Shown here piece after piece: positions 1 through 9,491 of a stretch of 64,000 nucleotides of DNA. Under the pieces are notes generated by a model that worked only from the letters and a program-made list of their open reading frames with translations, did not search any database and was not told where the DNA came from. The stretch lies in contig JAFLEI010000029.1 of assembly GCA_017301975.1 (NCBI GenBank), forward strand, positions 33,271-97,270, in the 5' to 3' direction. Position 1 is the first letter of the stretch, and each line of letters opens with the position of its first letter. The position numbers and the translations under genes were made by a program. The stretch comes from Verrucomicrobiota bacterium (GTDB lineage: Bacteria; Verrucomicrobiota; Verrucomicrobiia; Verrucomicrobiales; Verrucomicrobiaceae).

Positions 1-1
1 C

Positions 2-802
2 CGCATGAAAACGGACCGGAGCATCATCACCGACTTGCCCGACAAGATCGAAACCAAGGCCTTTTGCGGCCTCACCAAGCGGCAGGCCACCATTTATGCC
101 AAGCTTGTCGATCAGCTCGCCAAGATGCTCGCTGACAAGGAAATGGAGCCCATCAAGCGCCGAGGTCTCGTGCTCGGCTTCCTGCTGAAGTTCAAGCAGA
201 TTTGCAACCACCCCAGCCATTGGAATGGCGACGGCGCCTGGAACCCGGAAGACAGCGGCAAGTTCACCCGTTTGGCCGAGATTTGCTCGGAACTCGCCGA
301 GCGCCAGGAACGCGCGCTCATCTTCACCCAGTTTCAGGAAACCTGCGAACCGCTCGCCCGCTTCCTCGCCACCGTCTTTGGTCGCGAGGGACTCATCCTG
401 CATGGCGGCACGCCCGTGAAAAAGCGTCCTCAACTAGTCGAGTCCTTTCAGCAACCCGGCGGTCCGCCCTTCATGGTCATCAGCGTCAAAGCCGGCGGCA
501 CGGGCCTCACACTCACCGCCGCCAGCCACGTCATCCACTTTGACCGCTGGTGGAACCCCGCCGTGGAAAACCAGGCCACCGACCGCGCATTCCGCATCGG
601 GCAGAAGAAAAACGTCATGGTTCACAAATTCGTCTGCCAGGGCACCATCGAAGAACGCATCGACGTCCTGATCGAAGAAAAGACAGCCCTCGCCCATGAT
701 CTGATCACCGGAGATGGCGGTGCGGAAAAGCTTCTCACCGACATGGGTGCCGAGGAACTCCTCAGCCTTGTTGCCCTTGATGTGAACTCTGCCGTCGTGT
801 AA
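2..802 (+). CDS. SNF2-family DNA-dependent ATPase, C-terminal part
   Basis: The gene starts before the window; the frame is open from base 2 and the methionine at base 5 is internal. The visible 266 residues form the second RecA-like lobe of a SNF2/Swi2 ATPase: 'LIFTQF', then 'AGGTGLTLT' (motif V), 'DRWWNPAVE' and 'QATDRAFRIGQ' (motif VI arginines), ending in the usual 'EERIDVLIEEK' tail. Proteins of this family use ATP to move along duplex DNA and displace bound proteins; the cellular role in bacteria is mostly unknown. The stop codon is 10 bases before a SWIM zinc-finger gene, a pairing often seen for bacterial SNF2 ATPases, so the two are probably co-transcribed. Family call is firm; specific function is not. 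Confidence 0.93.
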   Translation, partial: RMKTDRSIITDLPDKIETKAFCGLTKRQATIYAKLVDQLAKMLADKEMEPIKRRGLVLGFLLKFKQICNHPSHWNGDGAWNPEDSGKFTRLAEICSELAERQERALIFTQFQETCEPLARFLATVFGREGLILHGGTPVKKRPQLVESFQQPGGPPFMVISVKAGGTGLTLTAASHVIHFDRWWNPAVENQATDRAFRIGQKKNVMVHKFVCQGTIEERIDVLIEEKTALAHDLITGDGGAEKLLTDMGAEELLSLVALDVNSAVV

Positions 803-812
803 TTCACCCGCC

Positions 813-1616
813 ATGTGGTGGTCCTACCAAGATGTGGAAGAACAGAAAGCACGCCTGCAGCGCGAGATCGCGAAGCGGACAAAGCGTGGCGAGAATTTTG
901 AGCCGCTGCCGGCTCCGGCAGGGCAGAAGAAGCTGAGCACAACCTTCTGGGGCCAGGCCTGGTGCCGAAATCTGGAATCCTATCAAGACTATGAAACGCG
1001 CCTGCCTCGTGGACGCAGCTACTTGCGTCAGGGCAAGGTTTACAACTTGGAAATCGAACCGGGCAAGCTCAGCGCCGTGGTGGCTGGATCGGAGCTGTAT
1101 GACACCAGCATCACCGTCCAGCCGCTGCCGAAGAAACAGTGGCAGCAGATCGTGAAATCGAGCGTCGGTCAGGTGGGCTCCATGCTGGACCTGCTCGCTG
1201 GCAGGCTGGGCGATGGCCTGATGCAGTTGCTGACCGATCCCGTCGGAGGCCTGTTTCCAAAACCAAAAGAAATTCGTTTCAACTGCTCATGCCCCGATCA
1301 TGCAGACATGTGCAAGCACGTCTCCGCAGTCCTTTACGGCGTGGGCGTGCTGCTGGACACGAAGCCGGAGCTGCTTTTCACCCTGCGTGATGTGGACCAG
1401 GCCGAACTGCTTTCCGATGCCAGCAGCTCCGTGATCACCGATCTCTCGGCAGATGCAGGCGATCTCGCAGGGGCCGACCTCTCAGCCATTTTCGGCATCG
1501 ATCTCAGCACCGAAGCGCCGCCTGAGCCCCCGGTGCCCAAGAAAGCGGCTGTGAAGACCGCGAAGAAAAAAACCGCGTCTAAAAAAGTGGCGAAGAAGAA
1601 GCCGAAGAAAAGCTGA
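813..1616 (+). CDS. SWIM zinc-finger protein with lysine-rich tail
   Basis: A 267-residue protein with a SWIM zinc finger: C158-x-C160, then C167-x-H169, which fits CxCxnCxH. SWIM domains bind zinc and are thought to contact DNA or protein partners. The N-terminal part has the 'WGQAWCRNLESY' and 'LPRGRSYLRQGKVYNLEI' stretches typical of SWIM proteins encoded next to SNF2 ATPases. The last 30 residues are almost all Lys, Ala and Thr, a histone H1-like tail likely to bind nucleic acid. It starts at an ATG 10 bases after the SNF2 stop and converges on the next gene with only 8 bases between the two stops. Likely accessory subunit of the neighbouring ATPase (inference). Confidence 0.88.
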   Translation: MWWSYQDVEEQKARLQREIAKRTKRGENFEPLPAPAGQKKLSTTFWGQAWCRNLESYQDYETRLPRGRSYLRQGKVYNLEIEPGKLSAVVAGSELYDTSITVQPLPKKQWQQIVKSSVGQVGSMLDLLAGRLGDGLMQLLTDPVGGLFPKPKEIRFNCSCPDHADMCKHVSAVLYGVGVLLDTKPELLFTLRDVDQAELLSDASSSVITDLSADAGDLAGADLSAIFGIDLSTEAPPEPPVPKKAAVKTAKKKTASKKVAKKKPKKS

Positions 1617-1624
1617 GCTGCGGC

Positions 1625-4600
1625 TCACTTCACATGCATCACCCCGCGCATGATGACCCAGTGCCCCGGAAAGGTGCAGAGGTAGGGGTAGTCACCAGAA
1701 GCTTTCGGAGCCGTGAATCGCAGCGTTTCGCTCGTGTTAGGATTCAGCAGCTTCGTATGGTGCAGAATCTTGTCAGTCACTGGAATAAAGTCCTTCTTAA
1801 TCCCTTCGGGATCCTTGGCCATTTCGTTCCCCGCCAGACCGATTTCCTCCACGCTGCCCGGCTTGCAGATGGCCAGATTATGAGCGGTGGCATCAGGATT
1901 GTTGAAAACAAGGCTCACCGCCTGGCCTGCTTTGACACTGAACTCTGTCTTGTCGTACAGCATGCGCTCACGCACGCAGTTGATGGTGATTTTGGCGACA
2001 CCCGGCTGCTTGTCGAAGGCAGTCTCTTCCGCAGTCTTTTTCTTCTCAAACATGCCTCGTTTGTAGCTGGCGGCAAAGGCGTTCATAAACGTGGCTATCC
2101 TCGGGTCTTCGTTCTCCTTCCAATGGCGTGAGAGCGCCTCGCTTCCGAGCGCCGTGCGCACGGCATAGGTCAGGTGTTCACCCATGGGCTTGTCGAGCAC
2201 ACCCAGCACGGCATCCAGCGCTTCTGGCGTGCCGATGTAGCTCGCGGCGATAACGGCCTCCATGCGCACGAGGCTGTTGTCATCATTGGCACGGGCACGG
2301 AGTTGTTCGATCCGGTCCGGCAGCTCAATGTAGCGCAGTTGTGTCGTCGCAGCGGCTCGCGCATGGTGCTCTTCGCAGTTCAGCAGCTCCTTGAGCAGGG
2401 CGTTGTTCTGTGTGCTGAGGGTGCGGTAGGTCCACAGCGCCTCGAGCTGATGATGGCGGAAACGCGCGTCTTTCGAATCAAGCTTGCCCACCCAGGCATC
2501 GAGCGCTGTTTTGACTTCAGGGACGTACCGCTCGCGCAACTCACGCTTGGCCTGATAGCGCCAGCGGTAGTGCGGACTCTTCAGAAGATCGAGCAGCGCA
2601 GGGATGGGCGCGCCAGCCACTGTCGGCGGCTCGGCCAGCTTTGCGCCTTTCGGCACGATGCGCCAGATGCGTCCGCTGGTTCTCAGTCGGCGCGGATCGC
2701 GCAGCGAGTACTGCGCATGGCCTTTGATCGGGTTGTACCAGTCACAGATGTAGAAGTCGCCGCGCGGCCCCGCCTTCACATCCGTGGGAATGAAGCTCAG
2801 GTTCGTGGAGAAGATGAGATCCCCCAGCTTCTTTTCTTCATAGTGGTCGTCCATTTCGATCCACTGATGCATCTCGATGTTGTTGGTGGGCTTGTAGCGC
2901 GCCTTGATAAATCCACCCTGCAGTTCCTGCGGCCAGAAATCGAAATCAACAAACTCCTGACCGCAGGTGCCGGAGTACGCGGGCATTTTGCCAGCACCGG
3001 GATGCTGCTCAGGGTAGGCCGGATTGGTGGCGTGAAAGGCGCTGGCGAAGATGGGATGGCTCGCCATGTGGTGGCCCCAATCATCAAAGGTCACACCCCA
3101 CGGATTCGTGCTCGGATAGCTGCCAAAGGTGCTAAGCTTCTGGGTACCTGTGCGCAGGCGGAACCAGCCCGAGTTGTCCAGCCGCACCGGCCCGTAGGCG
3201 GTTTCAATCTGTGAGTGCAGAAAGATCGAATCGCGGATGATGAGATCGCCATCCGGGCTCCAGACAAAATCATGCAGCGCGTGATGCGAATCCTCCGTGC
3301 CGAAACCGGTGAACATCTGGCGGCTGAAGTCCGCCTTGCCGTCGCCATCGGTATCTTTGAGAAAGGTCAGATGCGGCTCGTCGGAGACATAGACGCCGCC
3401 GTCACCGAATTCAAAGGCCAGCGGGATTTGCAGTTTGTCCGCCCACACCGTGGACTTGTCGGCACGACCGTCATTGTCCGTGTCTTCGAGAATGATGAGG
3501 CGATCATGCGGCTCCTGCCCCGGGTAGAGATGCGGGTAGGCCTGCGAGGTGCTCACCCACATGCGCCCGCGCGTGTCCCAGCGGATTTGAATCGGGTTCG
3601 CAATCTCCGGAAACTGCTCCTCGCTTGCAAACAGGTTCACCTCAAAGCGTGGGTCGACCTTGAAGGCGGCGAGTTCGTTGGCCGGAGTCATCCATTCGTT
3701 CGCCCCTTTGCTCTCCTTCGTCGCGGGCATTTCGGGCACGTTGGAATCATCCACTTTTTTGCCTGCAAAGCTCTTCCCCTGCGCGATCTCCCAGATGCGC
3801 TGGTCACGATTCGCCACCATGATGTCAAAGCTCCGCATCGCCGGCAGGAAATCGAGATAACCATAGTCCTTGTTGCGGTCACCTGTGTAGTAAAAGCCGT
3901 TCAGCGGTCGGTAGCGTTGGAAAAACTGCCGGTTCTTGTCTGCAATGGCCGCCCGCAGTTCGGGCGTCGTTTCCGGCGCGCTGACCTCGAAGGTGCCGCG
4001 ATACAATGCCTCGCCAAACGCCGCGTACCCCTTGTCCTCCAGATGCACGCCGTTAAAGGTCAGTCCCTTCATCGCCGGAAGCATCGGCTCAAACACATTC
4101 ACAAAGCCCACCTTCTGCTCCGCCGCGACTTCATCCATGGCCTTCGTGTAGGCCGCCAGCCTCTCGTTGTTCATGTCCGCCGCCGAAACGCCCTGCACGT
4201 TCTCATTGGCAGTCGGCGATACCAGCACAACGCGCGGCCCCGTTTTGCCGTTATAAGCATGCGTCTTCAATTCCTGCACCAGCGCCGTGAGCCGCAGCTT
4301 GAAACTCGGCAGCTTCGCCAGCCCGCCAAACGATTCATTAAATCCAAAAGCCGCAAAGATCACATCCGCCTTCTGCGCATGCAGGTGCTGGTTCAGCGTG
4401 CCAAAATTCTCCGGGCGCGGCATCAGATCCACCTCATCCGCCGACCACGCCAGTGTGCGCACCACCAGCCCTTTGTCCGCATTTCCCTTCAGCAGCATCG
4501 CTTCGAAATGCGGAAACTGCGCCCCGCGGTCAAACAACGTGTTGCCGATGAACACCACATGATCGCCCTTTTGCAAAACCAAGGGCAGCGCCGTGTCCAC

Positions 4601-4816
4601 CGCCTCCGTCACCGGCGGCAGCGGTGCGGTCTTTTCCTCCATGTAGTACTTCGCCAGCGCCGGATCTTCCGGCGGCGCTGGCTTGCCCGTGTCCGTGTTC
4701 TTCGCATCCAGCGGATTCACCGACGCCGAATAATTCTTCACCGGTTTCTTGGTAGGGGCATCCGCAGCGGCTGCGACAGCCGCCAGAGTGAGAAAAAGGG
4801 AAACGGTTTTGATCAT
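1625..4816 (-). CDS. Exported SGNH-like / PVC-type propeller dehydrogenase / azurin-like copper protein
   Basis: A 1063-residue exported protein. The ATG at 4816 is chosen because a clear signal peptide follows (residues 1-19, ending 'AVAAAADA'); the in-frame TTG at 4867 would bury it. Domains in order: an SGNH-hydrolase-like region (about 50-260) with 'GNTLFDRG' where active enzymes have GDSL, 'GFNES' and 'GVHLEDKGY'; a PVC-type membrane-bound dehydrogenase beta-propeller (about 375-730; 'NPIQIRWDTRGRMWV'); HEAT-like helices (about 760-930); and a C-terminal azurin/plastocyanin-like domain whose type 1 copper ligands can be read as His in 'TAHNL', then Cys, His and Met in 'YLCTFPGH' and 'VIMRGVM'. 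Substrate unknown. Last gene of a four-gene minus-strand run with the larger paralogue, sulfatase and DUF1080 genes. Confidence 0.85.
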   Translation of the reverse strand: MIKTVSLFLTLAAVAAAADAPTKKPVKNYSASVNPLDAKNTDTGKPAPPEDPALAKYYMEEKTAPLPPVTEAVDTALPLVLQKGDHVVFIGNTLFDRGAQFPHFEAMLLKGNADKGLVVRTLAWSADEVDLMPRPENFGTLNQHLHAQKADVIFAAFGFNESFGGLAKLPSFKLRLTALVQELKTHAYNGKTGPRVVLVSPTANENVQGVSAADMNNERLAAYTKAMDEVAAEQKVGFVNVFEPMLPAMKGLTFNGVHLEDKGYAAFGEALYRGTFEVSAPETTPELRAAIADKNRQFFQRYRPLNGFYYTGDRNKDYGYLDFLPAMRSFDIMVANRDQRIWEIAQGKSFAGKKVDDSNVPEMPATKESKGANEWMTPANELAAFKVDPRFEVNLFASEEQFPEIANPIQIRWDTRGRMWVSTSQAYPHLYPGQEPHDRLIILEDTDNDGRADKSTVWADKLQIPLAFEFGDGGVYVSDEPHLTFLKDTDGDGKADFSRQMFTGFGTEDSHHALHDFVWSPDGDLIIRDSIFLHSQIETAYGPVRLDNSGWFRLRTGTQKLSTFGSYPSTNPWGVTFDDWGHHMASHPIFASAFHATNPAYPEQHPGAGKMPAYSGTCGQEFVDFDFWPQELQGGFIKARYKPTNNIEMHQWIEMDDHYEEKKLGDLIFSTNLSFIPTDVKAGPRGDFYICDWYNPIKGHAQYSLRDPRRLRTSGRIWRIVPKGAKLAEPPTVAGAPIPALLDLLKSPHYRWRYQAKRELRERYVPEVKTALDAWVGKLDSKDARFRHHQLEALWTYRTLSTQNNALLKELLNCEEHHARAAATTQLRYIELPDRIEQLRARANDDNSLVRMEAVIAASYIGTPEALDAVLGVLDKPMGEHLTYAVRTALGSEALSRHWKENEDPRIATFMNAFAASYKRGMFEKKKTAEETAFDKQPGVAKITINCVRERMLYDKTEFSVKAGQAVSLVFNNPDATAHNLAICKPGSVEEIGLAGNEMAKDPEGIKKDFIPVTDKILHHTKLLNPNTSETLRFTAPKASGDYPYLCTFPGHWVIMRGVMHVK

Positions 4817-4937
4817 GGAATGGAGGACTTGAATGAACGCACTATCCTTCCTCCCATTGCAGGACAAAACCGGACAATGAAAGAGGTGGGCTAAAGGGCT
4901 CCTGGTGCTGAGCCTGATGTAAAGATCGACGGCCGCC

Positions 4938-7900
4938 TCACTTCACATGCAGCACCCCGCGCATGATGAGGTAATGACCAGGGAAAGAGCAGATGTAAGG
5001 ATAATCACCGGGCTTCGAGGGAGCGGTAAACTCGATGACTTCTTCTTTCCCATGATCCAGCAGCTTGCTGTGCCAGAGGATGTTGGTGTTGTCCGGGATG
5101 AAGCCCGTTTCGAAACCTTTTGCTCCGAGCGCCATGGCCTGCATCGCGATTTCATCAACCTTGCCCGGATTCACAAGCAGGATGTTGTGCGGCATGAAGT
5201 CGGGATTGGCAAAGGTGAGCTTCACCTTCTTGCCGGCCTTCACGTTGAGTTCCTTCACATCATACATCATCCGTTCCGGCATGGTGGCGACGCGGATGGT
5301 CGTGAGTTCGGGCGTGTCACTGAGGATGCCCGACTTTTGTGCCTTTTCCTCGACCTCACCAGCGATGACACCTCCATGCATGGAGGCCTCCACATTGAAC
5401 CAGAGATGCTGCACCACGTTCGCCGCATTGCGGGCATGCAGCTCGGGCGACTTCTGCAACTGGCCGAGCAGCTCAATGTTGCGCACATTGTGCTGTTGAT
5501 GAATCCACAGCGCTTCCAGCAGGTGATGCGCGTCTTCCTTCTTGTTCGGATCAAACTGCTTCATCCATGCCTGCGTCGCCGCGATGACTTCCTTGGTGTC
5601 GCGTTCGCTGAGCTCGACATGCGTGCGATGGCGCACGCTGTCCGTGGGATGCTTGAGGTTTTCCAGCAGCGCAGGAATCGGCTGACCGTCGATTGGCACG
5701 ATCTTTTGCAGCGGGCGGCCCGTGGCGGTGATGCGGTAGATGCGCCCATGCTTATGGTCGCGGTTCGGATCGCGCACATTGTGCTGCATGTGGCCGATTA
5801 TGACGTTGTGCCAGTCGCTGAGATACAGCGAACCGTCGGGGGCGAAGACGGCGTCGCTCGGCCGGAAATTCTTGTCGCCGCTCATCAGGAAACCGCGTGA
5901 CTTTTCCTCAGTGACGCTGCCATCTGCCTGCGTGACCTTGACAGCGAGCTCATCGCCCGCTGGCTCACCCCACACGGTGCCTTTGTCGGCATCGCGTTCC
6001 AGGTGGTAATGCTTCACGCCAAGGAAACCGATGACATTGCAGATGAGAAAGTCCCCCTGCATCTCCTCGGGGAAGTGCGTGCTGCTGACCACTTCGCTGG
6101 CCGTCACCGGACGCACTTCCTTCTTGAGCAGTTCATACATCTTGAAGCCGTTGCCCTCGGGCCGCACCTGATACGCACGGCCTCCAGTGCCGTCCGTCGC
6201 ATACTGATAGCCCCAGGAATCAAACGAGGTGCCATGCGGATTGGGCGAATTCGTCGCATGCATGGCAATGGTGAACCGCCGCGGATCGAAGCGATACATG
6301 GCCGAGGCAGTGGCATTCAGCGATGGCCCCCACGGATGCTCGTAATTGTGCTGCATGAACACGCCGCTCTGCCAGTACAGTCCGCCATCAGGGCCATAGA
6401 TGAGATTGTTCGCGCCGTGGTGCGTGTCGGAGCTGTCCAGCCCCGTGAGCATGATCGTCTCCACGTCCGCCTTGTCGTCGCCATCGGTGTCCTTGAGAAA
6501 CAAGATCTCTGACTGCCGCGTCACAAGCACGCCGCCGTTCCAGAATTCAAAGCCCAGCGGATTCTGCACCCGGGCAAACTCTGTCACGCGGTCGGCACGG
6601 CCATCGTTGTCGTCATCATGCAGGATGAGCAGCGCATCCTTCATCTCCTTCAGCGGCTCCCACTTCGGATAAGTCTCCCACGCGGCGACCCACAGGCGCC
6701 CCTTCGTGTCGAACTGCATCTGCACCGGGTTGGCCAGTTGCGGAAAGCGCGCTTCATCGGCAAACAAATGCACCTCAAAACCCTTTTTCACCGCCATGTG
6801 CTTGATCGCCTCTTCGCCGCTGATGTAGGTGAGCAGCCCTTCCTTCTGCGCGCTGCTGCTCTTGCTTCCGCCGCCGACGTTGGAAATCACCGGCACGGGT
6901 TTCGGCACGTTGCTGTCGTCGATCTTCTTGTCTCCGCCCGTGATGCGAGCCCAGATTCGCTCATCACGGTTCGCCGTCATCACATCCAGCATGGAAAGCT
7001 CATGCTGCAGCACAACGCCATTGGTCTGGCCGTTGGTAAAGCTCAGCGTGGAGCGGCTGCCCCACACGTCGTTGCCGTCGGAGGCATGGTAGCGGTTGTA
7101 CCATTGCAGGCTCTTGTCCAGCACCGCCTCGCGTAGCGGCTCCATGGACGCCGATGCGCTCACCGGCTTGCCGAGCAATGCTTGTGCGATGACTTCCGCG
7201 AGCTGACGATCTCCTTCAATGGAAAGATGCACACCGTTGATCGTCAGCGGCTCCTTCGCCGCCTTGAACAGTTCCAGCGTAGGATGGCACAGGTCCACGA
7301 ACGCCACGCCAGCTTCCTTCGCCGCAGCTTCGGTGGCCTTTGTGTAGGCCTCCAGCTGCGCATTGTGCGCTTTGCCATCCGCCACGTTCACATTGTGCGT
7401 GTCTTCATGCGCGATGGGGCTGAAAAGCACGATGCGCGGGAAGGACTTGCCGTTCGCCTTGCTGCCACGCGTTTTCTTCACAAACTCGACAAGCTGCTTC
7501 TGAAACTCCTCCGGCTTGTTGTCATACGATTCGTTGTAGCCAAAGAAGCCGAACACCACATCCGCTTTCACATGGCGCAGGTAGTCCGTCATGTGCGTGG
7601 CGCCAGGGCTGCGCGGATAGCTGTTGGGGCGGTCACCACTGGTGCTCATGTTGCGAAAGTGCACCTGCATGTCCGGGAGCTGGCTCTGCAGCAGCGTCTC
7701 CATCCAACCGTCATGCTGCATGCGGTCCGGCAGTCCATTGCCCAGAATGGCAACCACCTCGCCCTTGCCAAACGTGAACGGCGTCGGGTCTTTGTAATCC
7801 GCAGGCACATCCGCCAGCTCAGGCTCCTTCACCGGTGCAGCACCACCGCCTGATTTCTTCGCCGCAGGGTTGCCGGGCTTGCCATCAAAGGTCAGGTAGG

Positions 7901-9401
7901 AGAGCTTGCCGCCGCCTTTCACGTCAATGGTCATCGTTTCAGGTCCGGCCACGTTTTTGATCTCAAACACCGGTTTGCGAGCTTCATCGAGCAACTGGAG
8001 CGTGAAGTCGCCCAAACGGTCCGAAAAGCCCTGCCGGCTCCACAGTCCGATCGTGTCGATGGCCTGGCTGGAGCCCAGATCGACCTCCCACCAGGGATTC
8101 GGCTGGTTCTCTTTGGTATGCGTCTGGCCGCCCTTGCCCCAGTCCGGGCTCTTGTTGCCGTCAAAGGCCCGCTCGGGCACGCCGCCGTTGGTCGTTGTCG
8201 ATTGCGAAGCCTTGCCGCCCTTCGCCACATTCTTGCCGCCGCTCATCACCTCGATCTCCGCGATCTGCAGGCAGCGTTTGTCACCGGGAATCTCGATCCT
8301 CACATAGCGTGCCGGCTTGCCCGTATTCACAGACACCTTGGCTGCCGCATCGCTCGTCTTGGCCGGCTTTGCTTCAGCCTTCTTCCGGCTCTTCGTGTCA
8401 TGATTCGCCGGGATTACCGAGGCAAACCCCGCATACATCTCCGGTTTCACCCCATGCGCATAAGCACCGCCGCCAAACGTGTTTGGCTCAAAGGGACCGA
8501 CGAACGACACATCCATGTCAGGCTTGATCGCGTCTTCCATGCCCAGCGCCCAGAAAATGCCGTTCACGATCATGCGGCGGTAGCCCTCATTCGTGATGTC
8601 TTCAGAGGTGCCGTACAGCGTGGTGAAAACGCGCCCCGTTTTGCCATTCGCGCCTTTGTAGGTGCGCGTCCACTCACTGGGCATCGGCGGTTTCGTTTCA
8701 TCCGCTGGCGAATCCTTCGTCATGCCATTGAGCGGCTGGGCCATCGTCAAAATCTCGCCATCCGTCGGCTTGCCCACATAGCCGCCTGCCTGCACCCAGA
8801 CATCTTTCACCCCGCGCAGGATCGGATGTGCCGCCTTGTCCGGCACGATGGCAATGCGCGTGCTCTGCTTGTGATTCGTGCCGTAGTGCCCCACCCACGT
8901 CTGCCCGAGCACCTGATGGCCAAAGCCCAGCTCATAGCCCGCCACCTTGCTGTCGAACGAATACTTCGCGAAGGGATCGTCCTTAGTCGTCTTGAAACCA
9001 TGCGTCGCCGTGCGCAGTCCGACCACCGGGCCGCCACGGGCCAGGTAATCATCAAAGTGCTTCATCTGCTCTTTCGGGAACTGCTGAAAGCGCAGGAAGA
9101 CCACCGCGAGATCCGCCGTGTCCAGAGCCTCCATCCCCGGCATGTTCGCCACTTCACCCGCCACAATGTCGCCATCCTTGTCGATGTCGAACAGCACCGT
9201 GCACTTGAAGCCCTGATGCTTCGCAAGCAGCCGCGCGATGGCTGGAAGTGATTCCTCGGAGCGATACTCGTGATCCCCCGCCAGGAAGACAATATGCTTG
9301 CCCTTGCCAGGCCCTTCCGTGCCTTCAAAGACGAGGGGGGCAGCGCTCGCAAAGGTCATAAGCGAGAACAGGACGAGGAGGATGGCGGCTGGGTTGGTCA
9401 T
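4938..9401 (-). CDS. ThuA / F5-8C / SGNH-like / PVC propeller / azurin-like five-part fusion
   Basis: A 1487-residue exported protein. The ATG at 9401 opens a signal peptide (to about residue 21, 'TFASA'); the TTG 15 bases upstream is less likely. Order of domains: ThuA-like glutamine-amidotransferase fold (about 30-290; 'LAGDHEYRSEE'); F5/8 type C (discoidin) carbohydrate-binding domain (about 360-510; 'NPWWEVDLGSSQAID'); SGNH-like region (about 550-770; 'ILGNGLPDRM', 'GYNESYDN', 'GVHLSIEG'); PVC-type dehydrogenase propeller (about 870-1250); short helical repeat region; azurin-like copper domain (last 115 residues) with His in 'MPHNI' and 'ICSFPGHYLIM'. The C-terminal half is a paralogue of the next gene downstream. 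The carbohydrate-binding module and the sulfatase and DUF1080 neighbours suggest action on a glycan; no reaction can be assigned. Confidence 0.85.
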   Translation of the reverse strand: MTNPAAILLVLFSLMTFASAAPLVFEGTEGPGKGKHIVFLAGDHEYRSEESLPAIARLLAKHQGFKCTVLFDIDKDGDIVAGEVANMPGMEALDTADLAVVFLRFQQFPKEQMKHFDDYLARGGPVVGLRTATHGFKTTKDDPFAKYSFDSKVAGYELGFGHQVLGQTWVGHYGTNHKQSTRIAIVPDKAAHPILRGVKDVWVQAGGYVGKPTDGEILTMAQPLNGMTKDSPADETKPPMPSEWTRTYKGANGKTGRVFTTLYGTSEDITNEGYRRMIVNGIFWALGMEDAIKPDMDVSFVGPFEPNTFGGGAYAHGVKPEMYAGFASVIPANHDTKSRKKAEAKPAKTSDAAAKVSVNTGKPARYVRIEIPGDKRCLQIAEIEVMSGGKNVAKGGKASQSTTTNGGVPERAFDGNKSPDWGKGGQTHTKENQPNPWWEVDLGSSQAIDTIGLWSRQGFSDRLGDFTLQLLDEARKPVFEIKNVAGPETMTIDVKGGGKLSYLTFDGKPGNPAAKKSGGGAAPVKEPELADVPADYKDPTPFTFGKGEVVAILGNGLPDRMQHDGWMETLLQSQLPDMQVHFRNMSTSGDRPNSYPRSPGATHMTDYLRHVKADVVFGFFGYNESYDNKPEEFQKQLVEFVKKTRGSKANGKSFPRIVLFSPIAHEDTHNVNVADGKAHNAQLEAYTKATEAAAKEAGVAFVDLCHPTLELFKAAKEPLTINGVHLSIEGDRQLAEVIAQALLGKPVSASASMEPLREAVLDKSLQWYNRYHASDGNDVWGSRSTLSFTNGQTNGVVLQHELSMLDVMTANRDERIWARITGGDKKIDDSNVPKPVPVISNVGGGSKSSSAQKEGLLTYISGEEAIKHMAVKKGFEVHLFADEARFPQLANPVQMQFDTKGRLWVAAWETYPKWEPLKEMKDALLILHDDDNDGRADRVTEFARVQNPLGFEFWNGGVLVTRQSEILFLKDTDGDDKADVETIMLTGLDSSDTHHGANNLIYGPDGGLYWQSGVFMQHNYEHPWGPSLNATASAMYRFDPRRFTIAMHATNSPNPHGTSFDSWGYQYATDGTGGRAYQVRPEGNGFKMYELLKKEVRPVTASEVVSSTHFPEEMQGDFLICNVIGFLGVKHYHLERDADKGTVWGEPAGDELAVKVTQADGSVTEEKSRGFLMSGDKNFRPSDAVFAPDGSLYLSDWHNVIIGHMQHNVRDPNRDHKHGRIYRITATGRPLQKIVPIDGQPIPALLENLKHPTDSVRHRTHVELSERDTKEVIAATQAWMKQFDPNKKEDAHHLLEALWIHQQHNVRNIELLGQLQKSPELHARNAANVVQHLWFNVEASMHGGVIAGEVEEKAQKSGILSDTPELTTIRVATMPERMMYDVKELNVKAGKKVKLTFANPDFMPHNILLVNPGKVDEIAMQAMALGAKGFETGFIPDNTNILWHSKLLDHGKEEVIEFTAPSKPGDYPYICSFPGHYLIMRGVLHVK

Positions 9402-9491
9402 AACAGGTCGGAACAAACGTGTGAAACGGGAGAGGTATCTCGCAGGGGGATACGAAACCGGACAATAAAATTTGGAAGTCGAACGTGGACT

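Noticed and set aside
1614..1627. TGAGC/GCTCA hairpin between the SWIM and copper-protein genes
   Set aside because: Only a 5-base stem overlapping the stop codons, with no T-run; too weak to call a terminator.
3215..4894. Long plus-strand frame opposite the 1063-residue copper protein
   Set aside because: It is the antisense shadow of a gene with clear domains; composition is Arg/His-rich and no domain is seen.
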